Shown here one piece after another: positions 17,155 through 26,225 of a stretch of DNA of 64,000 nucleotides. Made by a program: the position numbers and the translations under genes. Location: the NCBI GenBank assembly GCA_023369685.1, contig SACZ01000003.1, forward strand, positions 458,818 through 522,817. The letters are read 5' to 3'. The notes under the pieces were generated by a model. It saw only the letters and a list, made by a program, of their open reading frames with translations, ran no database searches and was not told where the DNA came from. Position 1 is the first letter of the stretch, and each line of letters starts with the position of its first letter. The DNA comes from Prolixibacteraceae bacterium JC049. GTDB taxonomy: Bacteria; Bacteroidota; Bacteroidia; Bacteroidales; Prolixibacteraceae.

Positions 17155-17790
17155 ATGAAGCCATTTGATTTAAGCTTGTACTTGGTTACCGATCCCGATT
17201 TAACAATGGGGAGACCGTTGCTTCCAATTATTGAGGAGGCAGTGGCCGGAGGCGTAACTATGGTGCAGCTACGGGAAAAAGAAGCCAGTTCGCGTGCTTT
17301 TTACGAATTGGCAAAAGCAACCAAAGAGTTACTAAAAGGAACGGGAGTACCATTAATTATCAACGACCGGTTGGATATTGCGTTGGCTGTTGATGCCGAA
17401 GGTTTGCATATTGGTCAAAGTGACTTGCCTCATGATATAGCACGTAAATTGTTAGGGCCGGATAAAATATTGGGTTGGTCGGTGGAAACCATTGAGCAGG
17501 CTCGCGAAGCCAATCAGTTCGATGTGGATTACATTGGTTTATCACCAGTGTTTTCTACTCAAACCAAAAGTGATATTAGCAAACCATTGGAATTGGAGGG
17601 CGTACGCGAAATTAGTAGCTTTACTAAACACGCCACAGTAGCTATTGGTGGTGTTGGCTTGCAAAATACCAGCGAGGTAATTCAAGCCGGAGCTGATGGA
17701 ATTGCGGTGGTTTCGGCAATTATTTCTCACGAACAGCCGAAGCAAATATCTGAGCAGTTGAAAGCGTTGGTGGTAAACAGTAAAATTTGA
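17155..17790 (+). CDS. thiE: Thiamine-phosphate synthase
   Basis: 211 residues, a TIM barrel. It joins HMP pyrophosphate and thiazole phosphate to give thiamine phosphate. Pyrophosphate-binding VQLREKEASS and the stretches INDRLDIALAVDAEGLHIGQ and YIGLSPVFSTQTKSD are all typical. It lies between thiM and thiL (12-nt gap). Confidence 0.95.
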   Translation: MKPFDLSLYLVTDPDLTMGRPLLPIIEEAVAGGVTMVQLREKEASSRAFYELAKATKELLKGTGVPLIINDRLDIALAVDAEGLHIGQSDLPHDIARKLLGPDKILGWSVETIEQAREANQFDVDYIGLSPVFSTQTKSDISKPLELEGVREISSFTKHATVAIGGVGLQNTSEVIQAGADGIAVVSAIISHEQPKQISEQLKALVVNSKI

Positions 17791-17802
17791 AACAATTCAA
17801 TT

Positions 17803-18801
17803 ATGGATATCAAACAAATTGGAGAATTTGGTTTCATTGAGCAGATTGCTGATCGGTTTAAATCGTTGGTGCCAAAATCAATATACGGTATTGGTGACGA
17901 TTGTGCCATAATTCCGGCAAACGAAAACGACGATTTTGTGGTCAGTACCGATTTGTTGATTGAAGGAGTGCATTTTCTTCGCGATAAGATTACACCATTC
18001 AATTTAGGTTACAAATCGCTGGCTGTCAATCTGAGTGATATTGCTGCTATGGGAGCAGAACCAGTGGGCGCTTTTTTATCCATTGGCATCCCCAAAGATT
18101 GCTCTTCGGAATTACTGGATGGTTTTACCGAAGGCTTTATGGCTTTGAGCAAGAAGTATGATACACCGCTTCTGGGAGGAGATACTACAAAGTCGCTGCG
18201 TGATTTGATGATCAACGTAACGGTAATTGGAAAATGCCCCAAAGGAAAAGCTTTACTTCGTTCTTCGGCAAAAGGAGGAGATGTAATTGCAGTAACAGGA
18301 AATCTGGGTGATTCGGCAGGAGGTTTAAATGCAATTTTGAATAACATAGAGCTGAATTCACATACCAAGCATCTGATTGAGAAGCACAATAAGCCCGAAC
18401 CTCAAATTAATGAAGGTTTGTGGTTGGCAAAACAAAATGGAGTACATGCTATGATGGATATTTCAGATGGTATTGCTTCCGATTTAAACCATATTCTGAA
18501 AGCTTCAGAGAAAAGTGCTATTGTAGACTTGCAAAAAGTACCAGTTTCTGAAATTTTAAGTTCTATTGCTAAAAAGTACGATTGGAATGCGGCTGAATTG
18601 GCGGTATCCGGAGGTGAAGACTATGAATTGTTGTTGACTATTTCTGGAGAATGTGCCACTAGTATTGCGCAACGGTTTTATGCCGAATTTGGTAAACCTC
18701 TTCATATAATAGGGGAGGTGAAAGCACCTGTAGAAAAGCCTATTCAATGGATTTCGGGAGAAGAAAAACTACCCGACTTTAAAGGATTTAATCATTACTA
18801 A
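17803..18801 (+). CDS. thiL: Thiamine-monophosphate kinase
   Basis: 332 residues, PurM-like fold. It phosphorylates thiamine phosphate to TPP, the riboswitch ligand. GIGDDCAII (residues 26-34), STDLLIEGVHF and GGDTTKS are the metal/ATP and substrate motifs. Gaps to thiE (12 nt) and thiD (9 nt) show a tight operon. Confidence 0.95.
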   Translation: MDIKQIGEFGFIEQIADRFKSLVPKSIYGIGDDCAIIPANENDDFVVSTDLLIEGVHFLRDKITPFNLGYKSLAVNLSDIAAMGAEPVGAFLSIGIPKDCSSELLDGFTEGFMALSKKYDTPLLGGDTTKSLRDLMINVTVIGKCPKGKALLRSSAKGGDVIAVTGNLGDSAGGLNAILNNIELNSHTKHLIEKHNKPEPQINEGLWLAKQNGVHAMMDISDGIASDLNHILKASEKSAIVDLQKVPVSEILSSIAKKYDWNAAELAVSGGEDYELLLTISGECATSIAQRFYAEFGKPLHIIGEVKAPVEKPIQWISGEEKLPDFKGFNHY

Positions 18802-18810
18802 GAAATTAAA

Positions 18811-19617
18811 ATGAAGTATAATAGAGTATTGACTATTGCTGGAAGTGATTCCGGTGGTGGAGCAGGTATTCAAGCCGATATAAAAGCCATTTCTGCCAAT
18901 GGATGTTTTGCTGCTTCGGCCATTACAGCCATTACAGCACAAAATACAGTGGGAGTTACCGATATTCATCCTATCCCAAATGAAACACTGCGCAAGCAAA
19001 TTCAAGCAGTGCTGGAAGATATCGGTGCCGATGCCATTAAAATTGGGATGTTGCACTCCACAGAAACTATCCGCACGGTTATTGAAACATTGAAACCTTT
19101 TGGGATTAAAAGTTTGGTGATTGATCCGGTGATGGTAGCCACTTCGGGCGACCGTTTATTACTGAACGATGCCATCGATACATTGAAAAACGAATTGATT
19201 CCTTTAGCTCGAATTATTACCCCAAATATTCCCGAAGCAGAGATTCTAATTGGCCGTAACTTAAGAGATCAGTCGGAATTGGCCGATGCTGCTAAAGAGT
19301 TGGGCGAAAAATCAGGCGTTTCGGTATTGTTGAAGGCGGGGCATCTAACGGAAGATGTGTTGACTGATATTTTGTACGATTTCGAAACCAAAGAGATAAG
19401 TGTGTTGGAGTCGAAGCGTGTACATTCTAAAAATACCCACGGAACAGGTTGTACGATGTCATCGGCATTGGCAGCTCATTTGGCCAAAGGAGCCAGCCTA
19501 AAAGAAGCTGTTGAGGCTGCGAAGGACTATATCAACAATGCTATTATTGAAGGAGCTGATTACGAAATTGGTCAGGGACATGGTCCGGTACACCATTTTT
19601 ACAATTGTTGGAAATGA
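18811..19617 (+). CDS. thiD: HMP / HMP-phosphate kinase
   Basis: 268 residues, ribokinase fold. It phosphorylates hydroxymethylpyrimidine twice to HMP pyrophosphate. The N-terminal GSDSGGGAGIQADIKA and C-terminal HGTGCTMSSALAA carry the substrate and anion-hole/catalytic residues. Its stop overlaps the tenA start as ATGA, so the two are probably translationally coupled. Confidence 0.96.
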   Translation: MKYNRVLTIAGSDSGGGAGIQADIKAISANGCFAASAITAITAQNTVGVTDIHPIPNETLRKQIQAVLEDIGADAIKIGMLHSTETIRTVIETLKPFGIKSLVIDPVMVATSGDRLLLNDAIDTLKNELIPLARIITPNIPEAEILIGRNLRDQSELADAAKELGEKSGVSVLLKAGHLTEDVLTDILYDFETKEISVLESKRVHSKNTHGTGCTMSSALAAHLAKGASLKEAVEAAKDYINNAIIEGADYEIGQGHGPVHHFYNCWK

Positions 19618-20261
19618 AACCACAAGGAGCCATAACCGAAAGAATGTGGGCAGAAGTAGGCACCATTTACGATGATATTATTCATTGTGAGTTTGTGGAG
19701 CGATTGATGGATGGAACATTGCCTGACAACTGTTTTGCTCACTACTTGAGTCAGGATGCTTTGTATCTGAAAAAAGATGCCGAGGCTCTAGCCATTGTGG
19801 CTACTCGTTGTGAGAAATCAGAGCATCGGGCATTTTATGAAGCGCTGGCCATTGATGGCATTCAGGTAGAGGAGATCTTTCAACGAAAGATGTTACCTCT
19901 GTTTAATGTGAAGTCGGCTAAAAGTTCTTCTCCTGCATTTGGTACTTATACTCAATTTTTACTTCGCAATGCAGTAGAAGCTCCTTTGGGAGTGGCAATG
20001 GCAGCTTTATTGCCTTGTTTTTGGCTTTACTCCGAAGTGGGGAAGGTAATTAGAAAAAATAGTATTGCAGAGAATCGTTTTCAAGCCTTTATTGAAACCT
20101 ATTCGGGCGATGAATACAACGATTTTACTTTTCGATTTATAAAGATTGTTGAAGAACAGCTAACAGAAAACGAAATAGTGGAGGAAGCCATTGAAGCCTT
20201 TAAACAATCAGCTCAGTTTGAGTTAGAGTTATGGCTGGAAGCAATGAGAGTTGATGGTTAG
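19614..20261 (+). CDS. tenA: Aminopyrimidine aminohydrolase (TenA, thiaminase II)
   Basis: 215 residues from the ATG at 19614. In-frame TTG codons at 19605 and 19608 would lengthen it, but the ATGA overlap with thiD favours 19614. TenA converts aminomethyl-pyrimidine breakdown products to HMP. YLSQDALYLKKDAEA (substrate aspartate), PCFWLYSEVG with the nucleophilic cysteine, and the late ETYSGDEY region are all present, as in catalytic TenA-C type enzymes. It is last in the operon, followed by a terminator. Confidence 0.95.
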   Translation: MKPQGAITERMWAEVGTIYDDIIHCEFVERLMDGTLPDNCFAHYLSQDALYLKKDAEALAIVATRCEKSEHRAFYEALAIDGIQVEEIFQRKMLPLFNVKSAKSSSPAFGTYTQFLLRNAVEAPLGVAMAALLPCFWLYSEVGKVIRKNSIAENRFQAFIETYSGDEYNDFTFRFIKIVEEQLTENEIVEEAIEAFKQSAQFELELWLEAMRVDG

Positions 20262-20283
20262 TTGTGGATGGATTAATTATTAA

Positions 20284-20328
20284 TGAAAGATAAGAGTGTT
20301 ACACTAGTTGTAGTTCTCTTATCTTTCA
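20284..20328 (+). terminator. Terminator of the thiamine operon
   Basis: A perfect 13-bp stem (20284-20296 with 20316-20328) has a 19-nt loop. The T tract is short; it may serve both converging genes. Confidence 0.7.
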
Positions 20329-20375
20329 TAATAAATCTCAATAGAATAAAAATAAGTCAAAAGACTGATCTATTC

Positions 20376-20900
20376 TTATTTTTCGTCATCGGTATACCAA
20401 CTGGCATACATGGCGTACGAGTTGGCAATACGATTAATTTCTCCTTCCAGTAATTCAGGACTAAGCTCTTTTATCTTTTTAGCAGGCGAACCAGCATAAA
20501 CACTTCCCGATTCTACCACCGTGCCTTTGGTAACTACAGCTCCGGCAGCAACAATAGCGTTGCTCTCAACAACTGCATCATCCAGTACAACCGCATTCAT
20601 CCCAATTAACACATTATCGTTAATGGTACAACCGTGTACAATGGCACCATGTGCAATGGATACATTATTACCAATGTTAGTAGGCGATTTTTTATAGGTT
20701 GCATGAATAACAGCGTTGTCTTGAATGTTTACGTTGTTTCCTATCTTAATATAGTGTACATCGCCACGAATTACTGCTCCGTACCATACGCTACAGTCGT
20801 TGCCCAGTACGGTATCCCCAATTATTGTTGCGTTTTCGGCAAGAAAACAATTTTCACCAATAACTGGTGTTTTATCTTTTAAAGGTACTATTAAAGCCAT
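20376..20900 (-). CDS. Gamma-carbonic anhydrase family protein
   Basis: 174 residues, a left-handed beta-helix built from hexapeptide repeats. The three histidines expected to bind metal are H66 (VIHAT), H84 and H89 (IAHGAIVHG). The R45-G-D47 pair conserved in Cam/YrdA proteins is also present. It therefore probably binds zinc or iron, though many members of this family have no proven carbonic anhydrase activity. It is a single gene, converging with tenA and divergent from korA. Confidence 0.9.
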   Translation of the reverse strand: MALIVPLKDKTPVIGENCFLAENATIIGDTVLGNDCSVWYGAVIRGDVHYIKIGNNVNIQDNAVIHATYKKSPTNIGNNVSIAHGAIVHGCTINDNVLIGMNAVVLDDAVVESNAIVAAGAVVTKGTVVESGSVYAGSPAKKIKELSPELLEGEINRIANSYAMYASWYTDDEK

Positions 20901-21058
20901 GTTAAATTAAATTTAAGATGGGGCAAAGTTAATAGTTCAAATTCATAAAAATTCAGCTAAAAGATGATATTTGTCAGTGTTTACTTCATCCCGGTTTGAA
21001 TAATGACATTTGTACGTGAAAAAAGTCATTAAATTATCTGTCTAATAAACTAAATAAA

Positions 21059-21092
21059 ATTGGTGGGTTAAATGTGCAATATTATAACTTTG
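21059..21092 (+). promoter_or_regulatory. Promoter of korAB
   Basis: TAACTTTG at 21085-21092 is a full -7 match. ATTG at 21059-21062, 22 nt upstream, is a plausible -33. The leader would be about 55 nt. Confidence 0.5.
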
Positions 21093-21151
21093 CATTGTTG
21101 TTAACTTATAAAAAAGTAGAACCAACCAATTACTTTTTATTGAATTGAATT

Positions 21152-22993
21152 ATGGCAAAAGAAGCAAAAGTTGTCGAAAGAGAAGAGGTTGTTGTAAGGT
21201 TTTCTGGTGACTCGGGAGACGGCATGCAGCTAACCGGTACACTCTTTTCTGATACGCTGGCCCTGGAAGGGAATGATATTTCAACCTTCCCGGATTATCC
21301 GTCGGAAATTAGAGCACCTCAAGGAACTATTGGAGGTGTTTCAGGATTCCAGGTAAACTTTGGAAATGGAAAAGTAAATACTCCAGGCGATCAGGCTGAT
21401 GTGCTTGTGGCCATGAACCCTGCTGCGATTAAAGCACACTGTAAATTTGTGAAACCAGGAGGGACAATCATTTATGACCGCGATAGCTTAACTGAGAAGA
21501 ATTTGAAAAAGGCTGGTTACCAAACGAATGATCCGATTACCGAGTGTAAGTTGAAGGATTATAACATTGTGCCAGTTCCTGTTACTGAGTTAACTAAATC
21601 TGCTTTGGCTGACTTAGATCTTGATAACAAGAGTATTCTTCGCAGTAAGAACATGTTTGCATTAGGTTTGATTTGTTGGGTTTTTAACCGTCCGGTGCAG
21701 CATATCGAAGAGTTCATTCAGCGTAAATTCGCTAAGAAACCATTAATTGTAGAGGCCAATAAAAAAGTACTAAAAGCCGGATTTAACTACGGTATGAATG
21801 TACAGGCTATGACTCCTCAATATATGGTGGACAAAGCTAAAATTGAAAAAGGTAAATACCGAAATATAAATGGTAATGTGGCAACAGCATGGGGACTTTT
21901 GGCTGCAGCAGAGAAATCTGGGCGTCCATTGTTCTTAGGTTCATATCCTATTACGCCAGCAACAGAGGTGTTGCAAGCATTATCGGAAAGAAAAGACTTG
22001 GGCGTTAAGTCGTTCCAAGCCGAAGATGAAATTGCAGGTATCTGTACTTCATTGGGAGCAAGTTTTGCTGGTCATTTGGCCGTTACTTCTACTTCTGGTC
22101 CTGGATTGGCACTAAAAGGTGAAGCAATTGGTTTGGCTGTTATGGCAGAGCTTCCTATTGTAATTGTAAATGTTCAGCGTGGAGGTCCATCAACAGGTCT
22201 TCCTACAAAAACTGAGCAGTCGGATTTGATGCAAGCATTGTACGGACGTAATGGTGAGAGTCCAGTTGTTGTTTTGGCAGCAAGTACTCCTTCAGATTGT
22301 TTCGAATATGCTTATAAAGCAGCAAAAATTGCATTGGAGCGCATGGTCCCGGTAATTCTACTTACTGATGGTTTCTTGGCCAACGGTAGTGAGCCATGGA
22401 AAATTCCAGCAATGGCGGATATGGATGTTATTACTCCAAGAATTGCAAAAGATCCAGAGACGTTTAAAGCATACGCTCGCGATCCAGAGCTATTGGCCAG
22501 AGAATGGGCATTCCCAGGAATGGAAGGTTTCCAGCACCGTATTGGTGGACTAGAGAAAGATATCAATGGTTCAGTGAGCCACGATTTTGATAATCACCAG
22601 AAGATGACTGATATCCGTGAAGGAAAAGTGGCTAAAGTGGTAGACATGGTTCCTGATGTGGAAATTTATGGTGATGAAGATGCCGACTTGTTGGTAGTTG
22701 GTTGGGGTGGAACTTATGGTCACTTAGTAACTTCTGTTCGTCAGTTGCGCGAAGAAGGTAAAAAAGTGGCATTGGCACACTTCAATTACATCAATCCACT
22801 TCCAAAGAATACTGAAGAGGTATTTGCGAAGTTCAAAGATATTGTTGTTTGTGAATTGAACATGGGACAGTTTACTGCTTATCTACGCGATAAATTGCCT
22901 CAGTTTAGCTACAAGCAATACAACAAGGTAAAAGGAATTCCATTTGATGTGGAGGAATTAAAGAATCATTTCGTTCAATTAATGGAGGACTAA
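21152..22993 (+). CDS. korA: 2-oxoacid:ferredoxin oxidoreductase, fused gamma-alpha subunit
   Basis: 613 residues. Residues 1-200 form the gamma (Rossmann-like) domain, starting VVRFSGDSGDGMQLTG. The alpha (pyrimidine-binding) domain begins near 245 with GSYPITPATEVL and ends in domain II. Together with KorB it oxidatively decarboxylates a 2-oxoacid, most likely 2-oxoglutarate, to acyl-CoA and reduced ferredoxin. Fusion of gamma to alpha is standard for this two-subunit type. The gene is 3 nt from korB. Confidence 0.94.
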   Translation: MAKEAKVVEREEVVVRFSGDSGDGMQLTGTLFSDTLALEGNDISTFPDYPSEIRAPQGTIGGVSGFQVNFGNGKVNTPGDQADVLVAMNPAAIKAHCKFVKPGGTIIYDRDSLTEKNLKKAGYQTNDPITECKLKDYNIVPVPVTELTKSALADLDLDNKSILRSKNMFALGLICWVFNRPVQHIEEFIQRKFAKKPLIVEANKKVLKAGFNYGMNVQAMTPQYMVDKAKIEKGKYRNINGNVATAWGLLAAAEKSGRPLFLGSYPITPATEVLQALSERKDLGVKSFQAEDEIAGICTSLGASFAGHLAVTSTSGPGLALKGEAIGLAVMAELPIVIVNVQRGGPSTGLPTKTEQSDLMQALYGRNGESPVVVLAASTPSDCFEYAYKAAKIALERMVPVILLTDGFLANGSEPWKIPAMADMDVITPRIAKDPETFKAYARDPELLAREWAFPGMEGFQHRIGGLEKDINGSVSHDFDNHQKMTDIREGKVAKVVDMVPDVEIYGDEDADLLVVGWGGTYGHLVTSVRQLREEGKKVALAHFNYINPLPKNTEEVFAKFKDIVVCELNMGQFTAYLRDKLPQFSYKQYNKVKGIPFDVEELKNHFVQLMED

Positions 22994-22996
22994 GTC

Positions 22997-24013
22997 ATGG
23001 CTGAAAACGTAACATATACTTTAAAAGATTTTAAAAGCTCGAACGAGGTAAGATGGTGTCCTGGTTGTGGTGACCACGCCGTGATGAATGCTATCCAGAA
23101 GGCAATGGCTACATTGGGAAAAAAGCATGAAGACTACGCAGTAGTATCCGGAATTGGATGTTCTTCACGTTTCCCATATTACATGAGTACTTTTGGTTTT
23201 CATACTATCCATGGTCGTGCAGCAGCTATCGCATCGGGAGTTAAAAGTGCTAATCCTAACTTAAGTGTTTGGCAGATTTCTGGTGATGGTGATGCGTTGG
23301 CAATTGGTGGTAACCACTTTATTCACACTGTTCGTCGTAACATCGATTTAAATATCATTCTTTTTAATAACCGAATTTACGGTTTGACAAAAGGACAATA
23401 TTCACCTACTTCAGAGAGAGGAAAAGTAACTAAAACTTCTCCTTTCGGAACAATCGAAGAGCCATTCAACCCAGGTAACTTGGTGTTGGGAGCCAGAGGA
23501 ACATTCTTTGCTCGCTCTATCGATTCGAATGTGAAGCATTCTCAGGAAGTTTGTACTGCTGCAGCTAAGCACAAAGGTACATCGGTTGTTGAAGTTCTTC
23601 AAAACTGTGTGATCTTCAACCATGGTGCATACAACGATATCAATGATCCAAAAACACGTGCCGATCGTCAGATTTTCTTGAAGCATGGCGAGAAGATGCT
23701 ATTCGGAGCCAATAACGAAAAAGGATTGGTTTGGGAAAATGGCGACTTAAAAGCAGTTGTAGTTGGTGAAAACGGATACACCATTGATGATGTATTGGTA
23801 CATGATGCAAAAACAGAATCGATGAATTTACATCACGCACTTATTGAGATGGCATTGCCATCACTACCAGTTGCATTTGGTGTAATTCGCGATGTAGAAG
23901 CTCCATTTTACGATGAGGAAATGGAAAAACAAATTGCACATGTTCAGGAAACACGCAAAATTACTTGTATGGACGATCTGCTAAACAGTGGCGACACTTG
24001 GGAAGTAGAGTAA
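22997..24013 (+). CDS. korB: 2-oxoacid:ferredoxin oxidoreductase, beta subunit
   Basis: 338 residues. The TPP site runs from GDGDALAIGGNHF to FNN, the standard GDG-x(n)-NN. Cysteines in RWCPGCGDHA and GIGCSSR fit the [4Fe-4S] ligands of the beta subunit. No fused ferredoxin domain is present. It ends in a strong terminator, so the operon is only korA-korB. Confidence 0.95.
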   Translation: MAENVTYTLKDFKSSNEVRWCPGCGDHAVMNAIQKAMATLGKKHEDYAVVSGIGCSSRFPYYMSTFGFHTIHGRAAAIASGVKSANPNLSVWQISGDGDALAIGGNHFIHTVRRNIDLNIILFNNRIYGLTKGQYSPTSERGKVTKTSPFGTIEEPFNPGNLVLGARGTFFARSIDSNVKHSQEVCTAAAKHKGTSVVEVLQNCVIFNHGAYNDINDPKTRADRQIFLKHGEKMLFGANNEKGLVWENGDLKAVVVGENGYTIDDVLVHDAKTESMNLHHALIEMALPSLPVAFGVIRDVEAPFYDEEMEKQIAHVQETRKITCMDDLLNSGDTWEVE

Positions 24014-24036
24014 GGCTCTTACAAAAACAAAATATG

Positions 24037-24070
24037 AAAGCCGATTATCTGATGATGATCGGCTTTTTTT
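24037..24070 (+). terminator. Terminator of korAB
   Basis: A 9-bp stem (24037-24045 with 24058-24066) runs into a T tract ending at 24070. Confidence 0.88.
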
Positions 24071-24332
24071 ATGGCTTTTCGAATTGATTGGATTTTAGTA
24101 TTTATTCAAATGAAAAATATGGAAATATAAATTTGATATAGATCAAAAAAGGGGAAAAATGATAGTTGAATCTTTACAAACAGAAATTCCATTAACATAA
24201 AAGTTTGAAATTAAGATGACACCATTTAAGGGATGCTGTGCTTATATGGTGTTGCTCGAATTTGTTGTTGATGGAAGTGTACTGTAAAAATAACAATCCG
24301 ATATGTACATCGGGTTAATAACTGTTTGTAGA

Positions 24333-25262
24333 ATGAAAACTGTAAAAATTGCACAGTGCTTAGGTAACTGCCAATTACCTAAAGCACTAAGGGATGTTTA
24401 TGCCCTTAAAAGAAAACTATTGTATGTAGTTTTAGCACTGTTCTTGGTACAGTGTACAAGTTTTGAAAAGGAAACGGGAACTGTTTCTAAGTCGTTTAAA
24501 AAAGGAAATCTAACATTCTCCAATGTAAGTGAAGCCAAGGTGCCATTCAGCGAGATGGTAACTATCCCGGCAGGAGAGTTTCGAATGGGATGTAGTCCTG
24601 AAACTGACCCAAACTGTGAAGAGACGTTCGATGAACAACTTCATGTGGTGTACCTCGATGAGTTCCAAATAGACAAGTATGAAGTAACCTATGAACGCTA
24701 TCAACGATGTGTTGAAGCAGGTGTTTGTAAGAAACTTGCCGTGGGAGGTGCTTGTAATGCAGAGTGGGATGGTGTTGATCACTTTCCTGTGAACTGTGTT
24801 ACGTGGTATCAGGCAAAGAAATTTTGCGAGTGGGAAGGCAAACGTTTACCTACCGAGGCGGAGTGGGAAAAAGCAGCCCGAGGTAACGACTTAAGAGCAT
24901 ATCCTTGGGGAAATGAATTTCCTACACCAGAATTGGCTGTTATTGATAAACCCAATGGTGGCTTTTTAGGTTGCGGTACCGGAAATACCTTAAATGTAGG
25001 ATCTCGCCCCAAAGGAGCTTCTCCTTATGGAGCCATGGATATGGCTGGTAACTTATGGGAATGGACAGCCGACTGGTATGGTAAGGACTATTATCCTAAT
25101 AGTCCTCGAAAAAATCCGAAAGGACCAAATCATGGAGATTATAAAGTGGCCAGAGGTGGAGATTTCTTTTCTCGTTGGGGCTACGAGGTGCGTACAACAG
25201 GTCGTTTCCCATACGACGCTATCGATTTTAGTATTGCTGTAGGTTTCAGATGTGCTAAATAA
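24333..25262 (+). CDS. SUMF1-fold lipoprotein without FGE catalytic cysteines
   Basis: 309 residues from ATG 24333 (another ATG at 24303 is in frame). A hydrophobic stretch ends in a lipobox with C41 (LFLVQC). The remainder is a SUMF1/FGE-sulfatase domain: VTIPAGEFRMG, DEFQIDKYEVT, RLPTEAEWEKAARG, GAMDMAGNLWEWTADWY and IAVGFRCAK. The segment after RGGDFF lacks both cysteines that form the formylglycine-generating site in true FGE. It is rich in other cysteines (about 9), probably disulfides. A similar protein is encoded 39 nt downstream. The long region before the lipobox is odd and contains two hairpins. Likely a surface or periplasmic scaffold, not a sulfatase activator. Confidence 0.78.
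   Translation: MKTVKIAQCLGNCQLPKALRDVYALKRKLLYVVLALFLVQCTSFEKETGTVSKSFKKGNLTFSNVSEAKVPFSEMVTIPAGEFRMGCSPETDPNCEETFDEQLHVVYLDEFQIDKYEVTYERYQRCVEAGVCKKLAVGGACNAEWDGVDHFPVNCVTWYQAKKFCEWEGKRLPTEAEWEKAARGNDLRAYPWGNEFPTPELAVIDKPNGGFLGCGTGNTLNVGSRPKGASPYGAMDMAGNLWEWTADWYGKDYYPNSPRKNPKGPNHGDYKVARGGDFFSRWGYEVRTTGRFPYDAIDFSIAVGFRCAK
24355..24408 (+). other. Two adjacent hairpins at the 5' end of the SUMF1 lipoprotein gene
   Basis: A 13-bp stem with one bulged A (24355-24367 with 24375-24388) is followed by a 6-bp stem (TAAGGG with CCCTTA, ending 24408). They lie between the ATG at 24333 and the codons for the hydrophobic signal segment. Confidence 0.5.
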
Positions 25263-25301
25263 TTGAATAGAAAAACAACAAAGAATTAAAAAAGTAAACA
25301 G

Positions 25302-26123
25302 ATGAACTTAAATAAGTTAATGAAATATACTCTTGTCTTATTTGTTTTTCAATTGGTAGGACAAATGGGAATTGCTCAAGAGATTAAAGCTGATGAAATG
25401 GTATTGGTACCTGCAGGAGAGTTTATTATGGGATGTAACCCAGGTAAATATCCGGAATATTGTGCAGAGAGATCAAGACCAGAACACAAAGTATATGTAG
25501 ATGCTTTTTGGATCGATAAGTATAAGGTGACCTTTAAACGTTACAACAAGTGTGTGGCGGATAAGAAGTGTACTAAATTATACGAAGGGGCTGCTTGTAA
25601 CTCAGGAATGACATGGAATGCGAACCATCCGGTGAATTGTGTGAATTTCTTGCAAGCAAAAGCTTTTTGCGAATCAATTGGAAGACGATTGCCTACAGAA
25701 GCAGAGTGGGAAAAAGCAGCCAGAGGAACCGACGGCCGACTTTTCCCATGGGGAAATGAATTGGCGTCATGCGATTATGCTATCATGAACCAGAAGGTGG
25801 GTAATAATAAAATTGGTCCTGGTTGTGGTAGAGGAACTACAATGCCTGTTGGGTCACGTCCTAAAGGAGTTTCTCCTTATGGAGCCATGGATATGGCAGG
25901 AAATCTTTTTGAGTGGACATCGGATTGGTATGATGCCAAATATTTCGAAAAAAGTCCATATAAAAATCCTAAAGGTCCGGCAACAGGTACTAAGCGTGTT
26001 TTAAAAGGAAGCAGCTGGCTTATGCGCACAAGCGAAGGCGTAGTTTCCAATGGTCGTTCTGGATATTCAGAACTAGGGCAAGGATATGTTGTTGGGTTTC
26101 GCTGTGCTAAATCAGTGAAATAG
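25302..26123 (+). CDS. Secreted SUMF1-fold protein, paralogue of the upstream gene
   Basis: 273 residues with a signal peptide ending near GIAQE (residues 24-28). The domain order matches the upstream paralogue: MVLVPAGEFIMG, DAFWIDKYKVTF, RRLPTEAEWEKAARG, GAMDMAGNLFEWTSDWY, VVGFRCAK. The cysteine pattern CVxxxxCxxLxxGxACN is shared by the two. As in the neighbour, the FGE cysteine pair is missing (KGSSWLMRTSEG). The pair arose by duplication and diverged. Both probably act outside the cytoplasm. Start could also be ATG seven codons later. Confidence 0.78.
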   Translation: MNLNKLMKYTLVLFVFQLVGQMGIAQEIKADEMVLVPAGEFIMGCNPGKYPEYCAERSRPEHKVYVDAFWIDKYKVTFKRYNKCVADKKCTKLYEGAACNSGMTWNANHPVNCVNFLQAKAFCESIGRRLPTEAEWEKAARGTDGRLFPWGNELASCDYAIMNQKVGNNKIGPGCGRGTTMPVGSRPKGVSPYGAMDMAGNLFEWTSDWYDAKYFEKSPYKNPKGPATGTKRVLKGSSWLMRTSEGVVSNGRSGYSELGQGYVVGFRCAKSVK

Positions 26124-26225
26124 AGCACAGCATCCTTATTATTTTTCTATAGGTGGGGTTGCAATTATTGCAGCCCTGCTTTCCATTGTTTGAAGTATTT
26201 TACTACCCCCTTTTTATTCCAAAAT

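Noticed and set aside
19605-19613. TTG codons extending tenA upstream
   Set aside because: The ATG at 19614 overlaps the thiD stop as ATGA, the common coupled arrangement, and the three added residues have no counterpart in TenA proteins.
24333-26123. Formylglycine-generating enzymes for sulfatases
   Set aside because: Both proteins lack the cysteine pair needed for the reaction and no sulfatase gene is present in the window.
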